DNA from: Burkholderia sp. IMCC1007
Lineage (GTDB): Bacteria > Pseudomonadota > Gammaproteobacteria > Burkholderiales > Burkholderiaceae
DNA length: 64,000 bases
Assembly: GCF_027257875.1 (NCBI RefSeq)
Contig: NZ_JAPVQY010000018.1
Span: 1-64,000, forward strand
Reading direction: 5' to 3'
Below are positions 1 through 8,670 of this stretch, piece after piece. The notes below the pieces were generated by a model. That model had not been told where the DNA came from and ran no database searches. It saw only the letters and a list, made by a program, of their open reading frames with translations. The position numbers and the translations under genes are program-made. Every line of letters starts with the position of its first letter. The stretch's first letter is position 1.

Positions 1-1
1 G

Positions 2-1090
2 AACGACGCGTTCGTACGCATCGAAAACGTCGTGAAGAAATTCGGCGACAGCACCGCCGTCGACAACGTAAATCTCACGATCGCGAAGAACGAACTGTTC
101 GCGCTGCTCGGCAGCTCCGGCTGCGGCAAGTCGACACTGCTGCGCATGCTCGCCGGGCTCGAGACGGCCACCTCTGGCAAGATCTTCGTCGACGGCGAAG
201 ACCTCGCGTCGCTGCCGCCGTATCGCCGCCCGGTGAACATGATGTTCCAGTCGTACGCGCTGTTCCCGCACATGTCGGTCGAGTCGAACGTCGCGTTCGG
301 GCTGAAGCAGGAAGGCACGCCGAAGAACGAGATCAAGGAGCGCGTGGCCGATGCGCTCGCGCTCGTGCAGATGAGCAAGTACGCGAAGCGCAAGCCGCAT
401 CAGCTGTCCGGCGGCCAGCAGCAGCGCGTCGCGCTCGCGCGTTCGCTCGTCAAGCGCCCGAAGCTGCTGCTGCTCGACGAGCCGATGTCCGCGCTCGACA
501 AGAAGATCCGCCAGAAGACCCAGCTCGAACTGGTGAACATCATCGAGAAGGTCGACGTGACCTGCGTGATGGTCACGCACGACCAGGAAGAAGCGATGAC
601 GATGGCGAGCCGCCTCGCGGTGATGAGCGAAGGCAAGATTGTGCAGATCGGCACACCCGGCGAAGTGTACGAATACCCGAACAGCCGCTTCTCGGCCGAG
701 TTCATCGGCTCGACGAACCTGTTCGAAGGGCGCGTGGTCGAGGACGAGCCCGATCACATCTTCGTCGAGAGCGACGATCTCGAAGCGCGCATGTACGTGA
801 GCCACGGCGTCACCGGCCCGCTCGGGATGCCGGTCGGCATCTCGGTGCGCCCGGAGCGCGTGCAGGTGTCGCGCGAGAAACCCGGCTCGCATCACAACTG
901 GGCGCGCGGCGTCGTGACCGACATCGCGTACATGGGCAGCTACTCGCTGTATCACGTGCGCTTGCCGAGCGGCAAGACGGTGGTGTCGAACCTGTCGAGC
1001 TCGCACCTGCTGCACGACGGTGCGCCGTCGTGGAACGACGACGTGTTCGTGTCGTGGTCGCCGGCGAGCGGCGTCGTGCTGACGGCGTGA
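2..1090 (+). CDS. potG: Polyamine ABC transporter ATP-binding subunit (5' end outside window)
   Basis: This is the ATPase of a spermidine/putrescine-type ABC importer, which hydrolyses ATP on the cytoplasmic side to drive uptake through the two permeases encoded next. The reading frame is already open at base 2, and the first start-like codon (GTG at 32) falls inside the conserved first strand, so the true start lies upstream of the window. Visible motifs in order are Walker A GSSGCGKS (about visible residue 37), signature LSGGQQQR, Walker B LLLLDEP and the H-loop (THDQEEA), followed by a C-terminal TOBE-like domain of about 110 residues as in PotA/PotG. The permease gene starts 10 bp downstream. 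The family assignment is strong; the exact polyamine carried cannot be read from the sequence. Confidence 0.93.
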   Translation, partial: NDAFVRIENVVKKFGDSTAVDNVNLTIAKNELFALLGSSGCGKSTLLRMLAGLETATSGKIFVDGEDLASLPPYRRPVNMMFQSYALFPHMSVESNVAFGLKQEGTPKNEIKERVADALALVQMSKYAKRKPHQLSGGQQQRVALARSLVKRPKLLLLDEPMSALDKKIRQKTQLELVNIIEKVDVTCVMVTHDQEEAMTMASRLAVMSEGKIVQIGTPGEVYEYPNSRFSAEFIGSTNLFEGRVVEDEPDHIFVESDDLEARMYVSHGVTGPLGMPVGISVRPERVQVSREKPGSHHNWARGVVTDIAYMGSYSLYHVRLPSGKTVVSNLSSSHLLHDGAPSWNDDVFVSWSPASGVVLTA

Positions 1091-1100
1091 GGACGACACG

Positions 1101-2087
1101 ATGAGAACTTCCGCTTCCACTCCGTCCGCGCCGGTTCCGACCGGCGCCACCGCCGCGACACCGGCTTCCAGACGCCGCAGCCGCTTCGCCGCGCTGTCGC
1201 GCTTGCTGCCGTCGGGCCGCAGCGTCGCGATCGGCGTGCCGTTCCTGTGGCTCACGGTCTTCTTCGCGCTGCCGTTCGTGCTGGTGTTCAAGATCAGCTT
1301 CGCCGACCAGGTGATGGGAATCCCGCCGTACACGTCGCTCGTCGCGATGAAGGACGGCGTCGTGCACTTCGCGCTGCAGCTCGGCCACTACGCGTTCCTG
1401 CTGCAGGACGACCTGTATATCGCGACCTACCTCAGCTCGCTGAAGATGGCCGCCGTGTCGACGCTGCTGTGCCTGCTGATCGGCTACCCGATAGCGTACT
1501 ACATCGCGCGCGCGGAACCGGGCCGGCGCAACGTGCTGATGATGGCCGTGATGCTGCCGTTCTGGACGTCGTTCCTGATCCGCGTATACGCATGGATCGG
1601 GATCCTGAAGGATGACGGGCTGCTGAACCACGCGCTGATCGCGCTCGGCATCATCCACACGCCGCTGCGCCTCTATCACAGCGATGCCGGCGTCTATATC
1701 GGCATGGTCTATTCGTACCTGCCGTTCATGGTGATGCCGCTCTATGCACACCTCGTGAAGATGGACCTCACGCTGCTCGAAGCCGCGTACGACCTGGGCG
1801 CCAAGCCGTGGGTCGCGTTCACGCGCATCACGCTGCCGCTGTCGAAGAACGGGATCATCGCCGGCAGCCTGCTGGTGTTCATCCCGGCGGTCGGCGAATA
1901 CGTGATTCCCGAGCTGCTCGGCGGCGCCGACACGCTGATGATCGGCCGCGTGATGTGGGATGAATTCTTCAACAACATGGACTGGCCGATGGCGTCCGCG
2001 GTGACGGTCGCGATGGTAATGCTGCTGCTGGTGCCGATGGCGCTGTTCCAGTACTACCAGGTCAAGGAACTGGAGGAAGCGAAATGA
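1101..2087 (+). CDS. potH: Polyamine ABC transporter permease, PotH/PotB type
   Basis: Inner-membrane permease, 328 aa. A 45-residue Ala/Pro/Arg-rich cytoplasmic N-terminus precedes about six hydrophobic helices, and the EAA loop (EAAYDLGAKPW, near residue 225) that docks onto the ATPase is clear. The ATG lies 10 bp after the ATPase stop, behind a GAGGA ribosome site. Its 3' end overlaps the next permease gene by 4 bp (ATGA), which indicates translational coupling in one operon. In this family one PotH-type and one PotI-type subunit form the transmembrane channel. A substrate-binding protein is normally encoded in the same operon; none is visible immediately here, so it is either upstream of the window or the orphan PotF-like gene at 17087. 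Confidence 0.93.
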   Translation: MRTSASTPSAPVPTGATAATPASRRRSRFAALSRLLPSGRSVAIGVPFLWLTVFFALPFVLVFKISFADQVMGIPPYTSLVAMKDGVVHFALQLGHYAFLLQDDLYIATYLSSLKMAAVSTLLCLLIGYPIAYYIARAEPGRRNVLMMAVMLPFWTSFLIRVYAWIGILKDDGLLNHALIALGIIHTPLRLYHSDAGVYIGMVYSYLPFMVMPLYAHLVKMDLTLLEAAYDLGAKPWVAFTRITLPLSKNGIIAGSLLVFIPAVGEYVIPELLGGADTLMIGRVMWDEFFNNMDWPMASAVTVAMVMLLLVPMALFQYYQVKELEEAK

Positions 2088-2923
2088 TCAAGCCGAGCAA
2101 ACCGCTGTCGACGGGCGTTCTCGCCTTCGGCTTTCTGTTCCTGTACATCCCGATCATCAGTCTCGTCGTGTACTCGTTCAACGAATCGAAGCTGGTGACG
2201 GTGTGGTCGGGCTTCTCGCTGAAGTGGTACGCGGCGCTGCTGGACGACGACGAGCTGCTGACCGCCGCGTGGCTGTCGCTGAAGATCGGTCTGCTGACGG
2301 CCACCGCGTCGGTCGTGATCGGCACGTGGGCCGGCTTCGTGCTCGCGCGCTTCGGCCGCTTCAAGGGCTTCACGCTGTACACGGGGATGATCAACGCGCC
2401 GCTGGTGATTCCGGAGGTGATCCAGGGGATCTCGCTGCTGCTGCTGTTCGTTGCGCTGGAGCAGATGTTCGGCTGGCCGAAGGGCCGCGGGATGGTGACG
2501 ATCTGGATCGGTCACGTGATGCTGTGCGTGTCGTATGTCGCGATCATCGTGCAGTCGCGCGTGAAGGAGATGAACAAGTCGCTCGAAGAGGCTGCGCTCG
2601 ATCTGGGTGCAACGCCGCTGAAGGTGTTCTTCGTGGTGACGCTGCCGCTGATCTCGCAGGCGCTGCTGTCGGGGTGGCTGCTGTCGTTCACGCTGTCGAT
2701 CGACGATCTGGTGCTGTCGGCGTTCCTGTCCGGGCCGGGCTCGACGACGCTGCCGCTGGTGGTGTTCTCGCGCGTGCGGCTCGGGCTGAACCCGGAGATG
2801 AATGCGTTGGCAACACTGTTCATCACGGCCGTGACGATCGGCGTGATCGTCGTGAACCAGGCGATGATCGCGCGCGAGCGGCGTCGTGTGGCCGACATGA
2901 AGGCGGCGTTCGCGGCGGCCTGA
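2084..2923 (+). CDS. potI: Polyamine ABC transporter permease, PotI/PotC type
   Basis: Second inner-membrane permease, 279 aa, close to the usual length of PotC/PotI. It has about six membrane helices and a clear EAA motif (EEAALDLGATPLKVF, about residue 166). The start codon overlaps the stop of the preceding permease (ATGA) and is preceded by GGAGGAAGCG, a strong ribosome site lying inside the upstream gene. It forms the heteromeric channel with the gene at 1101 and completes the transporter operon; the next gene begins about 150 bp later and looks independent. Confidence 0.93.
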   Translation: MIKPSKPLSTGVLAFGFLFLYIPIISLVVYSFNESKLVTVWSGFSLKWYAALLDDDELLTAAWLSLKIGLLTATASVVIGTWAGFVLARFGRFKGFTLYTGMINAPLVIPEVIQGISLLLLFVALEQMFGWPKGRGMVTIWIGHVMLCVSYVAIIVQSRVKEMNKSLEEAALDLGATPLKVFFVVTLPLISQALLSGWLLSFTLSIDDLVLSAFLSGPGSTTLPLVVFSRVRLGLNPEMNALATLFITAVTIGVIVVNQAMIARERRRVADMKAAFAAA

Positions 2924-3077
2924 GTGGATGCGACGGATGCCGGAGCGGCGGGCGCGCGATGCGTCCGCCGTTCGCGCATCTGTCATGAAGTGCGTCAGGA
3001 GTCTGGGGCGGCGCCCGTCACGCAGCGTGCGGACGCGCTATAGTCGTGCGACGCCCGTTCACGCTCGCCTTGACTCC

Positions 3078-3512
3078 ATGACCGCACATCCCGACGTTTC
3101 CTTCCAGCTGACCGATATCGAACAACCGGCCGCTCGCGATTTCATCAGCAGCAAGCTCGGCGAATTCAACCACGTGATGACGGGGCGCTCCGATACCGCG
3201 GCGCTCGATGTCTACGTGACCGATCCCGCAACCGGCGACGTGTTGGGCGGCCTCACGGGCCGGACGTCGCTCGGGTTGTTCTTCATCGACCTTTTCTACC
3301 TGCCGGAATCGTTGCGCGGCGGCGGCTTCGGCAGCCGGCTGCTGCGCGAGGCCGAAGCGGAAGCGAAGCGCCGCGGCTGCGCGCGTGCGGTGCTCTACAC
3401 GATTACGTTCCAGGCGCCGGATTTCTACCGCAAGCACGGTTACGAGACGTTCGGCGAAGTGCCGTGTGAGCCGGAAGGCACCGCGCGCGTGTTCATGGTC
3501 AAGACGCTTTGA
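3078..3512 (+). CDS. GNAT-family N-acetyltransferase
   Basis: Predicted cytoplasmic acetyl-CoA-dependent acetyltransferase of 144 aa, a single-domain GNAT. The acetyl-CoA binding loop of motif A is visible as RGGGFGSRLL near residue 80, and the C-terminal beta strand and loop (APDFYRKHGYETFGEVP) are typical of the family. The ATG at 3078 is chosen because the sequence upstream in the same frame is Arg-rich and non-conserved in character. The substrate is not deducible. The position directly after a polyamine importer makes polyamine acetylation possible, but this subfamily is broad and the gene may be unrelated. Confidence 0.8.
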   Translation: MTAHPDVSFQLTDIEQPAARDFISSKLGEFNHVMTGRSDTAALDVYVTDPATGDVLGGLTGRTSLGLFFIDLFYLPESLRGGGFGSRLLREAEAEAKRRGCARAVLYTITFQAPDFYRKHGYETFGEVPCEPEGTARVFMVKTL

Positions 3513-3676
3513 CTCAGGTTGCGCGGTGGCGGCAGGGCGCACACATCGTCCGATAGCGGCATCCGGATGACATCCACCGACATCGCGCAACAGCGCAACG
3601 ATGCATGCGACGCGGCCGAGTGTCCGCAACGATCCGCGACGGCTGCGGCTCCGGGAGCGTCCTCGTCATATCCCGA

Positions 3677-4573
3677 TCAGCGCCTCGGCGCCGCGCGCTC
3701 CACGATCATGTCGTACAACGCCCGCGCCGCGGGCGACAACTGCGCCGCCTTGCGCGTCAACAGCACGAGCGTGCGCGACACCGACGGTTCGACGAGCTCG
3801 ATCGTACGGATCATCGGATACGCATTCTTCTGGATCGCGAGCTTCGGCACCACGGCTGCGCCGAGCCCTTCGGCGACGAGCCCGAGCGCAGTCGAACTGC
3901 GCTGCACCTCGTAGAACGAATGCAGCGACACGCCGCTCGTCTTCAGCGCCCCATCGAGCAACCCGCGATTGCCGCTCACCTCGCCGGCGAAGATCAGCGG
4001 ATGCGGCTGCAGCGCCGCCCAGCGAAGCCGTCGCCGCTTCGCGAACGGATGATCGTCGCGGCACACGAGCACGTACGGGTCATCGGTCAGCGACACGCTG
4101 ACGAGTTCGGGATGCTGATCGCCGGCGATGCCGATGCCGAATTCGGCTTCGCGGCGCAACACGGCCTGCAGCACCGACGCCGACGCGTGATCGAGAATCT
4201 TCACGCGATCGTGCGGCCGGCGTTCGGAGAACGCGCGCAGAATGCGCGGCAGGTATTGCACGCCGACGGTCGGCACGCACGCGATCGTCACGTCGCCGCG
4301 CCGGCTCAGGCCCGTCTCGCGAATTTCGGTCAGCGCATCCGACAGCTCGTTCAGCAGCCGGCGCGCCTGCGGCAGGAAACGCAGGCCGATCTCGGTGAGA
4401 GTGGTGCGGCGCGTCGTGCGTTCGACCAGCGCAACGCCGAGAAACGATTCGAGCTTGCGCAGCCGTTGCGTGATGGCCGTTTGCGTCACGTGCAGCGTAT
4501 CGGCCGCCTGCCTGAAGCTGCCGCCGTCGGCGATCGCGACGAAAGCCTGGACACCGAGCGTATCGATTTTCAT
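3677..4573 (-). CDS. LysR-family transcriptional regulator
   Basis: Standard LysR regulator of 298 aa. A winged helix-turn-helix lies at residues 1-60 (AFVAIADGGSFRQAADTLHV, then ITQRLRKLE), followed by a periplasmic-binding-like effector domain to the C-terminus. It is transcribed divergently from the methyltransferase gene at 4693. The AT-rich gap carries an interrupted dyad, TGAAT...ATTCA (4582-4606), placed as a LysR box would be, so control of the divergent gene and of itself is likely. The effector is unknown. Confidence 0.9.
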   Translation of the reverse strand: MKIDTLGVQAFVAIADGGSFRQAADTLHVTQTAITQRLRKLESFLGVALVERTTRRTTLTEIGLRFLPQARRLLNELSDALTEIRETGLSRRGDVTIACVPTVGVQYLPRILRAFSERRPHDRVKILDHASASVLQAVLRREAEFGIGIAGDQHPELVSVSLTDDPYVLVCRDDHPFAKRRRLRWAALQPHPLIFAGEVSGNRGLLDGALKTSGVSLHSFYEVQRSSTALGLVAEGLGAAVVPKLAIQKNAYPMIRTIELVEPSVSRTLVLLTRKAAQLSPAARALYDMIVERAAPRR

Positions 4574-4581
4574 CAGGATTT

Positions 4582-4606
4582 TGAATCAATAACGATATTA
4601 AATTCA
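4582..4606. promoter_or_regulatory. Candidate LysR-box between lysR and tam
   Basis: TGAAT at 4582-4586 and its reverse complement ATTCA at 4602-4606 flank a 15-bp AT-rich centre, starting 9 bp upstream of the lysR start codon. The location between two divergent genes and the dyad form fit a LysR operator. This is inference from pattern and position. Confidence 0.45.
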
Positions 4607-4692
4607 TTTTACTGAAGGCGGACGGAATCGCAGAATGCGCTGCATCGACGGCTGCTGCCCGGCACCCGTCCACGCCGACCCGGAGGAATATC

Positions 4693-5478
4693 GTGACGAC
4701 CCCACTCGATCAATATGCAAACCAGTATGTGCAATTCGAGCGCGAACGCACGCGGCCGGTGCGCGACCTGCTGGCTGCCGTGCCGGATACGCCGATCCAC
4801 ACCGCGATCGATATCGGCTGCGGGCCCGGCAACTCGACCGAGGCGCTGATCGCGCGCGCACCGGACGCGACGGTGCGCGGAATCGACGCGTCGCCGGACA
4901 TGATCGCGGCCGCGCGCAAGCGCCTGCCTTCGCTGCGTTTCGATCTCGCGGATGTCGCCACGTGGGACGATCCGGGCGGCTATGATCTGATCCTGTCGAA
5001 CGCGGTGCTGCAATGGGTGCCCGCACACGACACGCTGTTTCCGTCGCTCGTCGGCCGGCTCGCGCCGGGCGGCCATCTCGCGGTGCAGATGCCGGACAAC
5101 CTCGACGAACCGGCCCACCGGCTGATGCGCGACATCGCGGCGGCCGGGCCGTGGGCGGAGAAGCTGAAGAACGCGGCGCGCACCGAGCGGTTCGATGCGC
5201 GGTATTACTACGCGCTGCTGTCGCCGTTGTGTTCGCGCGTCGACGTGTGGCGCACGACCTACTACCACCCGCTGAGCGGCGGCGCCGACGCGGTCGTCGA
5301 ATGGTTCAAGGGCAGCGCATTGCGGCCGTTCCTCGCGGCGCTCGATGAGGGCGAGCGCGATGCGTTCGTCGCGCGCTACCGCGAGGCCGTCGCGGGGCCG
5401 AACGGCTATCCGGTGCTCGACGACGGCACCGTGCTGCTGCCGTTCCCGCGCCTGTTCATCATTGCGACGCGGAAGTAA
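4693..5478 (+). CDS. tam: Trans-aconitate 2-methyltransferase-like SAM methyltransferase
   Basis: Class I S-adenosylmethionine methyltransferase of 261 aa, matching the length and layout of Tam, which methylates trans-aconitate, an inhibitory by-product of cis-aconitate. SAM-binding motif I is IDIGCGPGNST (about residue 38), followed by the acidic motif GIDASPDMI and motif LSNAVLQWVPAH. The C-terminus (YHPLSGGADAVVEWFKGSALRPF, read in parts) is characteristic of Tam. The start is GTG at 4693 behind GGAGG. It lies divergent from a LysR gene that probably controls it. Confidence in the family is high; the substrate rests on overall resemblance. Confidence 0.82.
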   Translation: MTTPLDQYANQYVQFERERTRPVRDLLAAVPDTPIHTAIDIGCGPGNSTEALIARAPDATVRGIDASPDMIAAARKRLPSLRFDLADVATWDDPGGYDLILSNAVLQWVPAHDTLFPSLVGRLAPGGHLAVQMPDNLDEPAHRLMRDIAAAGPWAEKLKNAARTERFDARYYYALLSPLCSRVDVWRTTYYHPLSGGADAVVEWFKGSALRPFLAALDEGERDAFVARYREAVAGPNGYPVLDDGTVLLPFPRLFIIATRK

Positions 5479-5739
5479 CGAGTATGTGACACAGGAATGG
5501 GGCGGCGGCCGGAACCCGGTCAGGCCGGCGGCCGCACTGATGCCAGCCCAACCTTCCGGCTTTTTGCGCGCTGCCCGTTGCGTAGGTTCGTGTACCAGAA
5601 GTGGGCGACTTCGCCGGCGTTCGCGCCGTCGGCGTACAGGAAGCGGTCGTGCCCGCGACGCTTCTCCCGCTTGTGCATCCGACGGCATGACCTCGCGCGC
5701 ATGCGCATCGAGCCGCCCGATCAGTTCAACGAAGCTCGC
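5479..5739. other. Gap with possible degenerate coding relic
   Basis: No intact gene is visible between tam and the aldehyde dehydrogenase terminator. On the minus strand two short frames read in a protein-like way: FVELIGRLDAHAREV (about 5680-5735) and, in another frame, DRFLYADGANAGEVAHFWY (about 5585-5650). A frameshift between them could mark a decayed gene, but no family is recognised. Confidence 0.25.
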
Positions 5740-5775
5740 AAAAAAACGGCGCCCCGCCCACCAGGCGCGGCGCCG
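5740..5775 (-). terminator. Rho-independent terminator of the aldehyde dehydrogenase gene
   Basis: Read on the minus strand, a GC-rich stem (CGGCGCCGCGCC / GGCGGGGCGCCG with a short TGGT-type loop) is followed directly by seven T residues (5740-5746 as A on the plus strand). It begins about 25 bp after the stop of the gene ending at 5801. This is the classic form of an intrinsic terminator. Confidence 0.85.
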
Positions 5776-5800
5776 CCAATGGCCTGAAAGGCCGCCCTGG

Positions 5801-7282
5801 TCAACCGATCGCGCGCATCGCGTGGCGCAGTTCCTGGTAGCTGCGCAGGCCCGTCACGCCGAGTTCGCGGCCGATCCCGCTCAACCCGAAACCGCCCCAG
5901 CACACGTGCGGATAGATGACCTGCGGCGCATTGATCCACACGAGCCCGGCACGCACGCGCGCCTGGAACTGCTTCGCGACGTCCGCGTCCTGCGTGACGA
6001 TCGTTGCGACGAGCCCGTAGCGCGTGTCGTTCGCGAGTGCGATCGCCTCGTCGTCGGTGCGGAACGACTTCACGCACGCGACCGGGCCGAACACCTCGTC
6101 GGTCCACAGCAGGTTGTCCGCGGCCGGCTCCGCGATCACGACGGGCGCCATGAAGAAGCCGTCGCCGCCGCTATCGGCCACGCGGCCGCTGAACGCGACG
6201 CGCGCGCCCGCCGCGATGCCGCGCTCGAGCATTGCGTCGACGCGCGTGCGCTGCGCGGCCGAGATCATCGGCCCCATCGCGACCTGTTCGGTGCTCGGCG
6301 GCGCGACGACGAGCGCGCGCACGGCCGTCTCGAACGCGGCCATGAAGCTGCGATAGAGGCTGTCGTGCACGAGGATGCGCGCGGTGGCCGAGCACATCTG
6401 CCCCGCGTTGGTGAACGCGCCCGCAACCGCGAGCGACACCGCGACGTCGAGATCGGCATCGTCGCGCACGATCAGCGACGACTTGCCGCCGAGCTCGAGC
6501 GTCACGCGCTTCATGTCGTCGGCCGCGGCCTGCATGACCTTGCGGCCGGCGGCCGTGCTGCCGGTAAACGAGATCTTGTCGATCAGCGGATGCGCGGTGA
6601 GCGCCGCGCCGACGTCGGCGCCACCGTTCAAGACGTTGACGACGCCGTCCGGCACGCCGGCTTCGGCAATCAGGTCGATCAGCGCGTGCTCGGCGGGCGA
6701 CGTGAGCTCGGACGGCTTCAGCACGACGGTGCAGCCGGCCGCGAGCGCGGGCGCGAGCTTCCACGCGGTCGTGACCATCGGGAAGTTCCACGGCATGATC
6801 AGCGCCGCGACGCCGACGGCGTCGTAGAAGCGCTCGGCCTCGACGGCGTCGCTCGGCAGCGCGACGGGCTCAGCGGAGAACAACGCGGGGTTTTCGCACA
6901 GCTGCGCGTAATACGCGAACGTCGCGACGACGTCGCCGACATCGGCATCTGCCTCGAACGGCGGCTTGCCGCTCACCTGCATCTGCAGCGCCGCGAGGCG
7001 CTCGCGGTCGGCTTCAACGCGCTCGGCGATCTTCGCGAGCAGGCGGCCGCGCTCGGCAGGCGGCGTGTCGCGCCAGCCGGCGAACGCGTCATGCGCGGCG
7101 CGAACCGCGGCATCGACGTGCGCGGCCGTCGCGAACTCTTGCCAGCCGATCGTTTCTCCGGTCGATGCGTTGAAGATCGGCGCACCGGCTTCGTCGGAAT
7201 GCGTGCGCACGGGGCGGCCGGCGATACGTGCGGCGGGCAGCACGCGCGTCGCGGCGGAAGGGGAAAGCTCAGCGGTGGACAT
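5801..7282 (-). CDS. NAD(P)-dependent aldehyde dehydrogenase (aminoaldehyde type)
   Basis: Cytoplasmic aldehyde dehydrogenase of 493 aa, full length for the superfamily. The catalytic nucleophile is C297 (NAGQMCSATAR) and the general base is E263 (LELGGKSS); the Rossmann nucleotide-binding segment (PWNFPMVTTAWKLAPAL, then FTGSTAAG) is intact. Resemblance is to betaine/aminobutyraldehyde/guanidinobutyraldehyde dehydrogenases. It lies downstream of a guanidinobutyrase-type gene on the same strand, separated by a 280-bp leader made almost wholly of an 8-bp tandem repeat. In the arginine decarboxylation route a dehydrogenase of this type supplies the acid that guanidinobutyrase hydrolyses, so an amino- or guanidinoaldehyde substrate is likely. 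Betaine aldehyde remains an alternative. Confidence 0.88.
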   Translation of the reverse strand: MSTAELSPSAATRVLPAARIAGRPVRTHSDEAGAPIFNASTGETIGWQEFATAAHVDAAVRAAHDAFAGWRDTPPAERGRLLAKIAERVEADRERLAALQMQVSGKPPFEADADVGDVVATFAYYAQLCENPALFSAEPVALPSDAVEAERFYDAVGVAALIMPWNFPMVTTAWKLAPALAAGCTVVLKPSELTSPAEHALIDLIAEAGVPDGVVNVLNGGADVGAALTAHPLIDKISFTGSTAAGRKVMQAAADDMKRVTLELGGKSSLIVRDDADLDVAVSLAVAGAFTNAGQMCSATARILVHDSLYRSFMAAFETAVRALVVAPPSTEQVAMGPMISAAQRTRVDAMLERGIAAGARVAFSGRVADSGGDGFFMAPVVIAEPAADNLLWTDEVFGPVACVKSFRTDDEAIALANDTRYGLVATIVTQDADVAKQFQARVRAGLVWINAPQVIYPHVCWGGFGLSGIGRELGVTGLRSYQELRHAMRAIG

Positions 7283-7302
7283 GGCGGTTTCCAGTCGGTC
7301 GG

Positions 7303-7566
7303 GTTGGCGGTTCGGCGGCTCGGCGGTTCGGCCGTTCAGCGGTGCGGCGGATCAGCGGATCAGCGGATCAGCGGATCAGCGGCTCAGCGGCTCAGCGGCT
7401 CAGCGGCTCAGCGGCTCAGCGGCTCAGCGGTTCGCCGGTTCAGCGGTGCAGCGGCTCAGCGGTTCGCCGGTTCAGCGGTTCAGCGGTTCAGCGGTTCAGC
7501 GGTTCAGCGATTCGGCGAATCAGCGAATCAGCGAATCAGCGAATCAGCGAATCAGCGAATCAGCGG
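7303..7566. repeat. Octanucleotide tandem array, 33 units of 8 bp
   Basis: The tract divides without slippage into 33 consecutive 8-bp units. The common versions are ATCAGCGG, CTCAGCGG, TTCAGCGG and ATCAGCGA, with degenerate units (TTCGGCGG, TTCGCCGG, TGCAGCGG) at the left end and in the middle. Runs of identical neighbours (four ATCAGCGG, six CTCAGCGG, four TTCAGCGG, five ATCAGCGA) point to recent slippage. The last unit overlaps the stop codon of the guanidinobutyrase gene, and the other end is 20 bp upstream of the aldehyde dehydrogenase start, so the array forms the intergenic leader. On the transcribed minus strand most units contain TGA, and as 8 is not a multiple of 3 all frames are closed. 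Confidence 0.97.
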
Positions 7567-8510
7567 TAAGCGACGCCCGGCATCACGCAGAGCATTTCGA
7601 ACGCGAGGTTCGCGCCGACGAGCGCGGTGGTGCCGCTCGGATCGTACGGCGGCGACACTTCGACGAGATCCGCGCCGACGATGTTCAGCCCCTTCATCCC
7701 GCGAATGATCTCGAGACCCTGCTGCACCGACAGTCCGCCGATTTCCGGCGTGCCGGTGCCGGGCGCGAACGACGGATCGAGGCCGTCGATGTCGAAGCTG
7801 AGATACACCGGCGTGTCGCCGACGCGCTCGCGCACCTGCGCCATCAGCGGTGCGAGCGACTTGTTCCAGCATTCCTCCGCCTGCACGACGGTGAAGCCCT
7901 GCTGGCGGCACCAGTCGAAATCTTCCGCGTGGTAGCCGGTGCCGCGCAGGCCGATCTGCGTGACCTTGTCGCATTGCAGCAGGCCGTCTTCCACCGCGCG
8001 GCGGAACGGCGTGCCGTGCGCGATCTTCTCGCCGAACATCGTGTCGTTCACGTCCGCGTGCGCGTCGATGTGCACCACCGCAACCTTGCCGTATTTCCTG
8101 TGCAGCGCGCGCAGGATCGGCCACGCGATCGTGTGATCGCCGCCGAGCGTGATCGGCCGGCAGCCGTTCGCGACAATCTCGTCGTACGCCTCTTCGATGC
8201 GACGCACCGAATCCTTCAGGTCGTAAGGGTTGGTCGCGACGTCGCCGATGTCGGCGACCTGCAGCGAATCGAACGGTGCGGCGCGCGTGGCCATGTTGTA
8301 CGGGCGCAGCAGCACCGATTCGGCACGGATCTGGCGCGGGCCGAAGCGCGAGCCCGAGCGGTTCGACGTGCCGAGGTCGAGCGGCACGCCGACGAAGCAC
8401 ACGTCGAGGCCGTCGGTCGTATTGGCCTGCGGCAGGCGCATCATCGTGGCGATGCCGCCAAAGCGCGGCATCTCGTTGCCGCCCATCGGTTGGTTCAATT
8501 CGCGGTGCAT
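7560..8510 (-). CDS. gbuA: Guanidinobutyrase/agmatinase-type ureohydrolase
   Basis: Mn-dependent ureohydrolase of 316 aa that hydrolyses a guanidino group to an amine plus urea. The binuclear manganese ligands are visible in GGDHTIAW, VHIDAHADVND and FDIDGLDPSFAPG. The N-terminal sequence GGNEMPRFGGIATMMRLP and C-terminal EMLCVMPGV are those of GbuA-type guanidinobutyrases (hydrolysing 4-guanidinobutanoate) more than of SpeB agmatinases; the distinction is from family memory. The ATG at 8510 is chosen for its AGGAGA ribosome site 7 bp upstream; the frame is open further upstream but without such a site. The gene follows luxR on the same strand, and its stop codon sits in the last unit of the 8-bp array. 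Confidence 0.88.
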   Translation of the reverse strand: MHRELNQPMGGNEMPRFGGIATMMRLPQANTTDGLDVCFVGVPLDLGTSNRSGSRFGPRQIRAESVLLRPYNMATRAAPFDSLQVADIGDVATNPYDLKDSVRRIEEAYDEIVANGCRPITLGGDHTIAWPILRALHRKYGKVAVVHIDAHADVNDTMFGEKIAHGTPFRRAVEDGLLQCDKVTQIGLRGTGYHAEDFDWCRQQGFTVVQAEECWNKSLAPLMAQVRERVGDTPVYLSFDIDGLDPSFAPGTGTPEIGGLSVQQGLEIIRGMKGLNIVGADLVEVSPPYDPSGTTALVGANLAFEMLCVMPGVAYR

Positions 8511-8597
8511 GGGGCCGTCTCCTCTTTCTGGTGAAAAACGATCGGCCGATGGTAGAGGAGAACACGGGCCCGAAGATTTTGAAGTCGCAACGTTTAC

Positions 8598-8635
8598 ATC
8601 GACGTGGCTCGATGCGAGTGGCGCTGCCGCATCGA
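8598..8635. promoter_or_regulatory. Inverted repeats upstream of gbuA
   Basis: Three TCGATG-type half-sites occur in a row: CATCGA (8598-8603), TCGATGCG (8609-8616) and CGCATCGA (8628-8635). The second and third form a perfect 8-bp inverted repeat with an 11-bp gap. The site is about 90 bp upstream of gbuA and 35 bp beyond the luxR stop, so it could be an operator or a termination hairpin. Confidence 0.4.
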
Positions 8636-8670
8636 CGCGGCGCAACCGTGAGCGATGCGGGCGAGAGCGA

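Noticed and set aside
7303..7566. CRISPR-like array
   Set aside because: Units are 8 bp with no spacers and no cas genes are near.
5345..7708. Plus-strand open frame of 787 codons
   Set aside because: It is antisense to the aldehyde dehydrogenase and stays open because the octamer array has no plus-strand stops; its product is Arg-rich shadow sequence with a QRISGSA-like repeat from the array.
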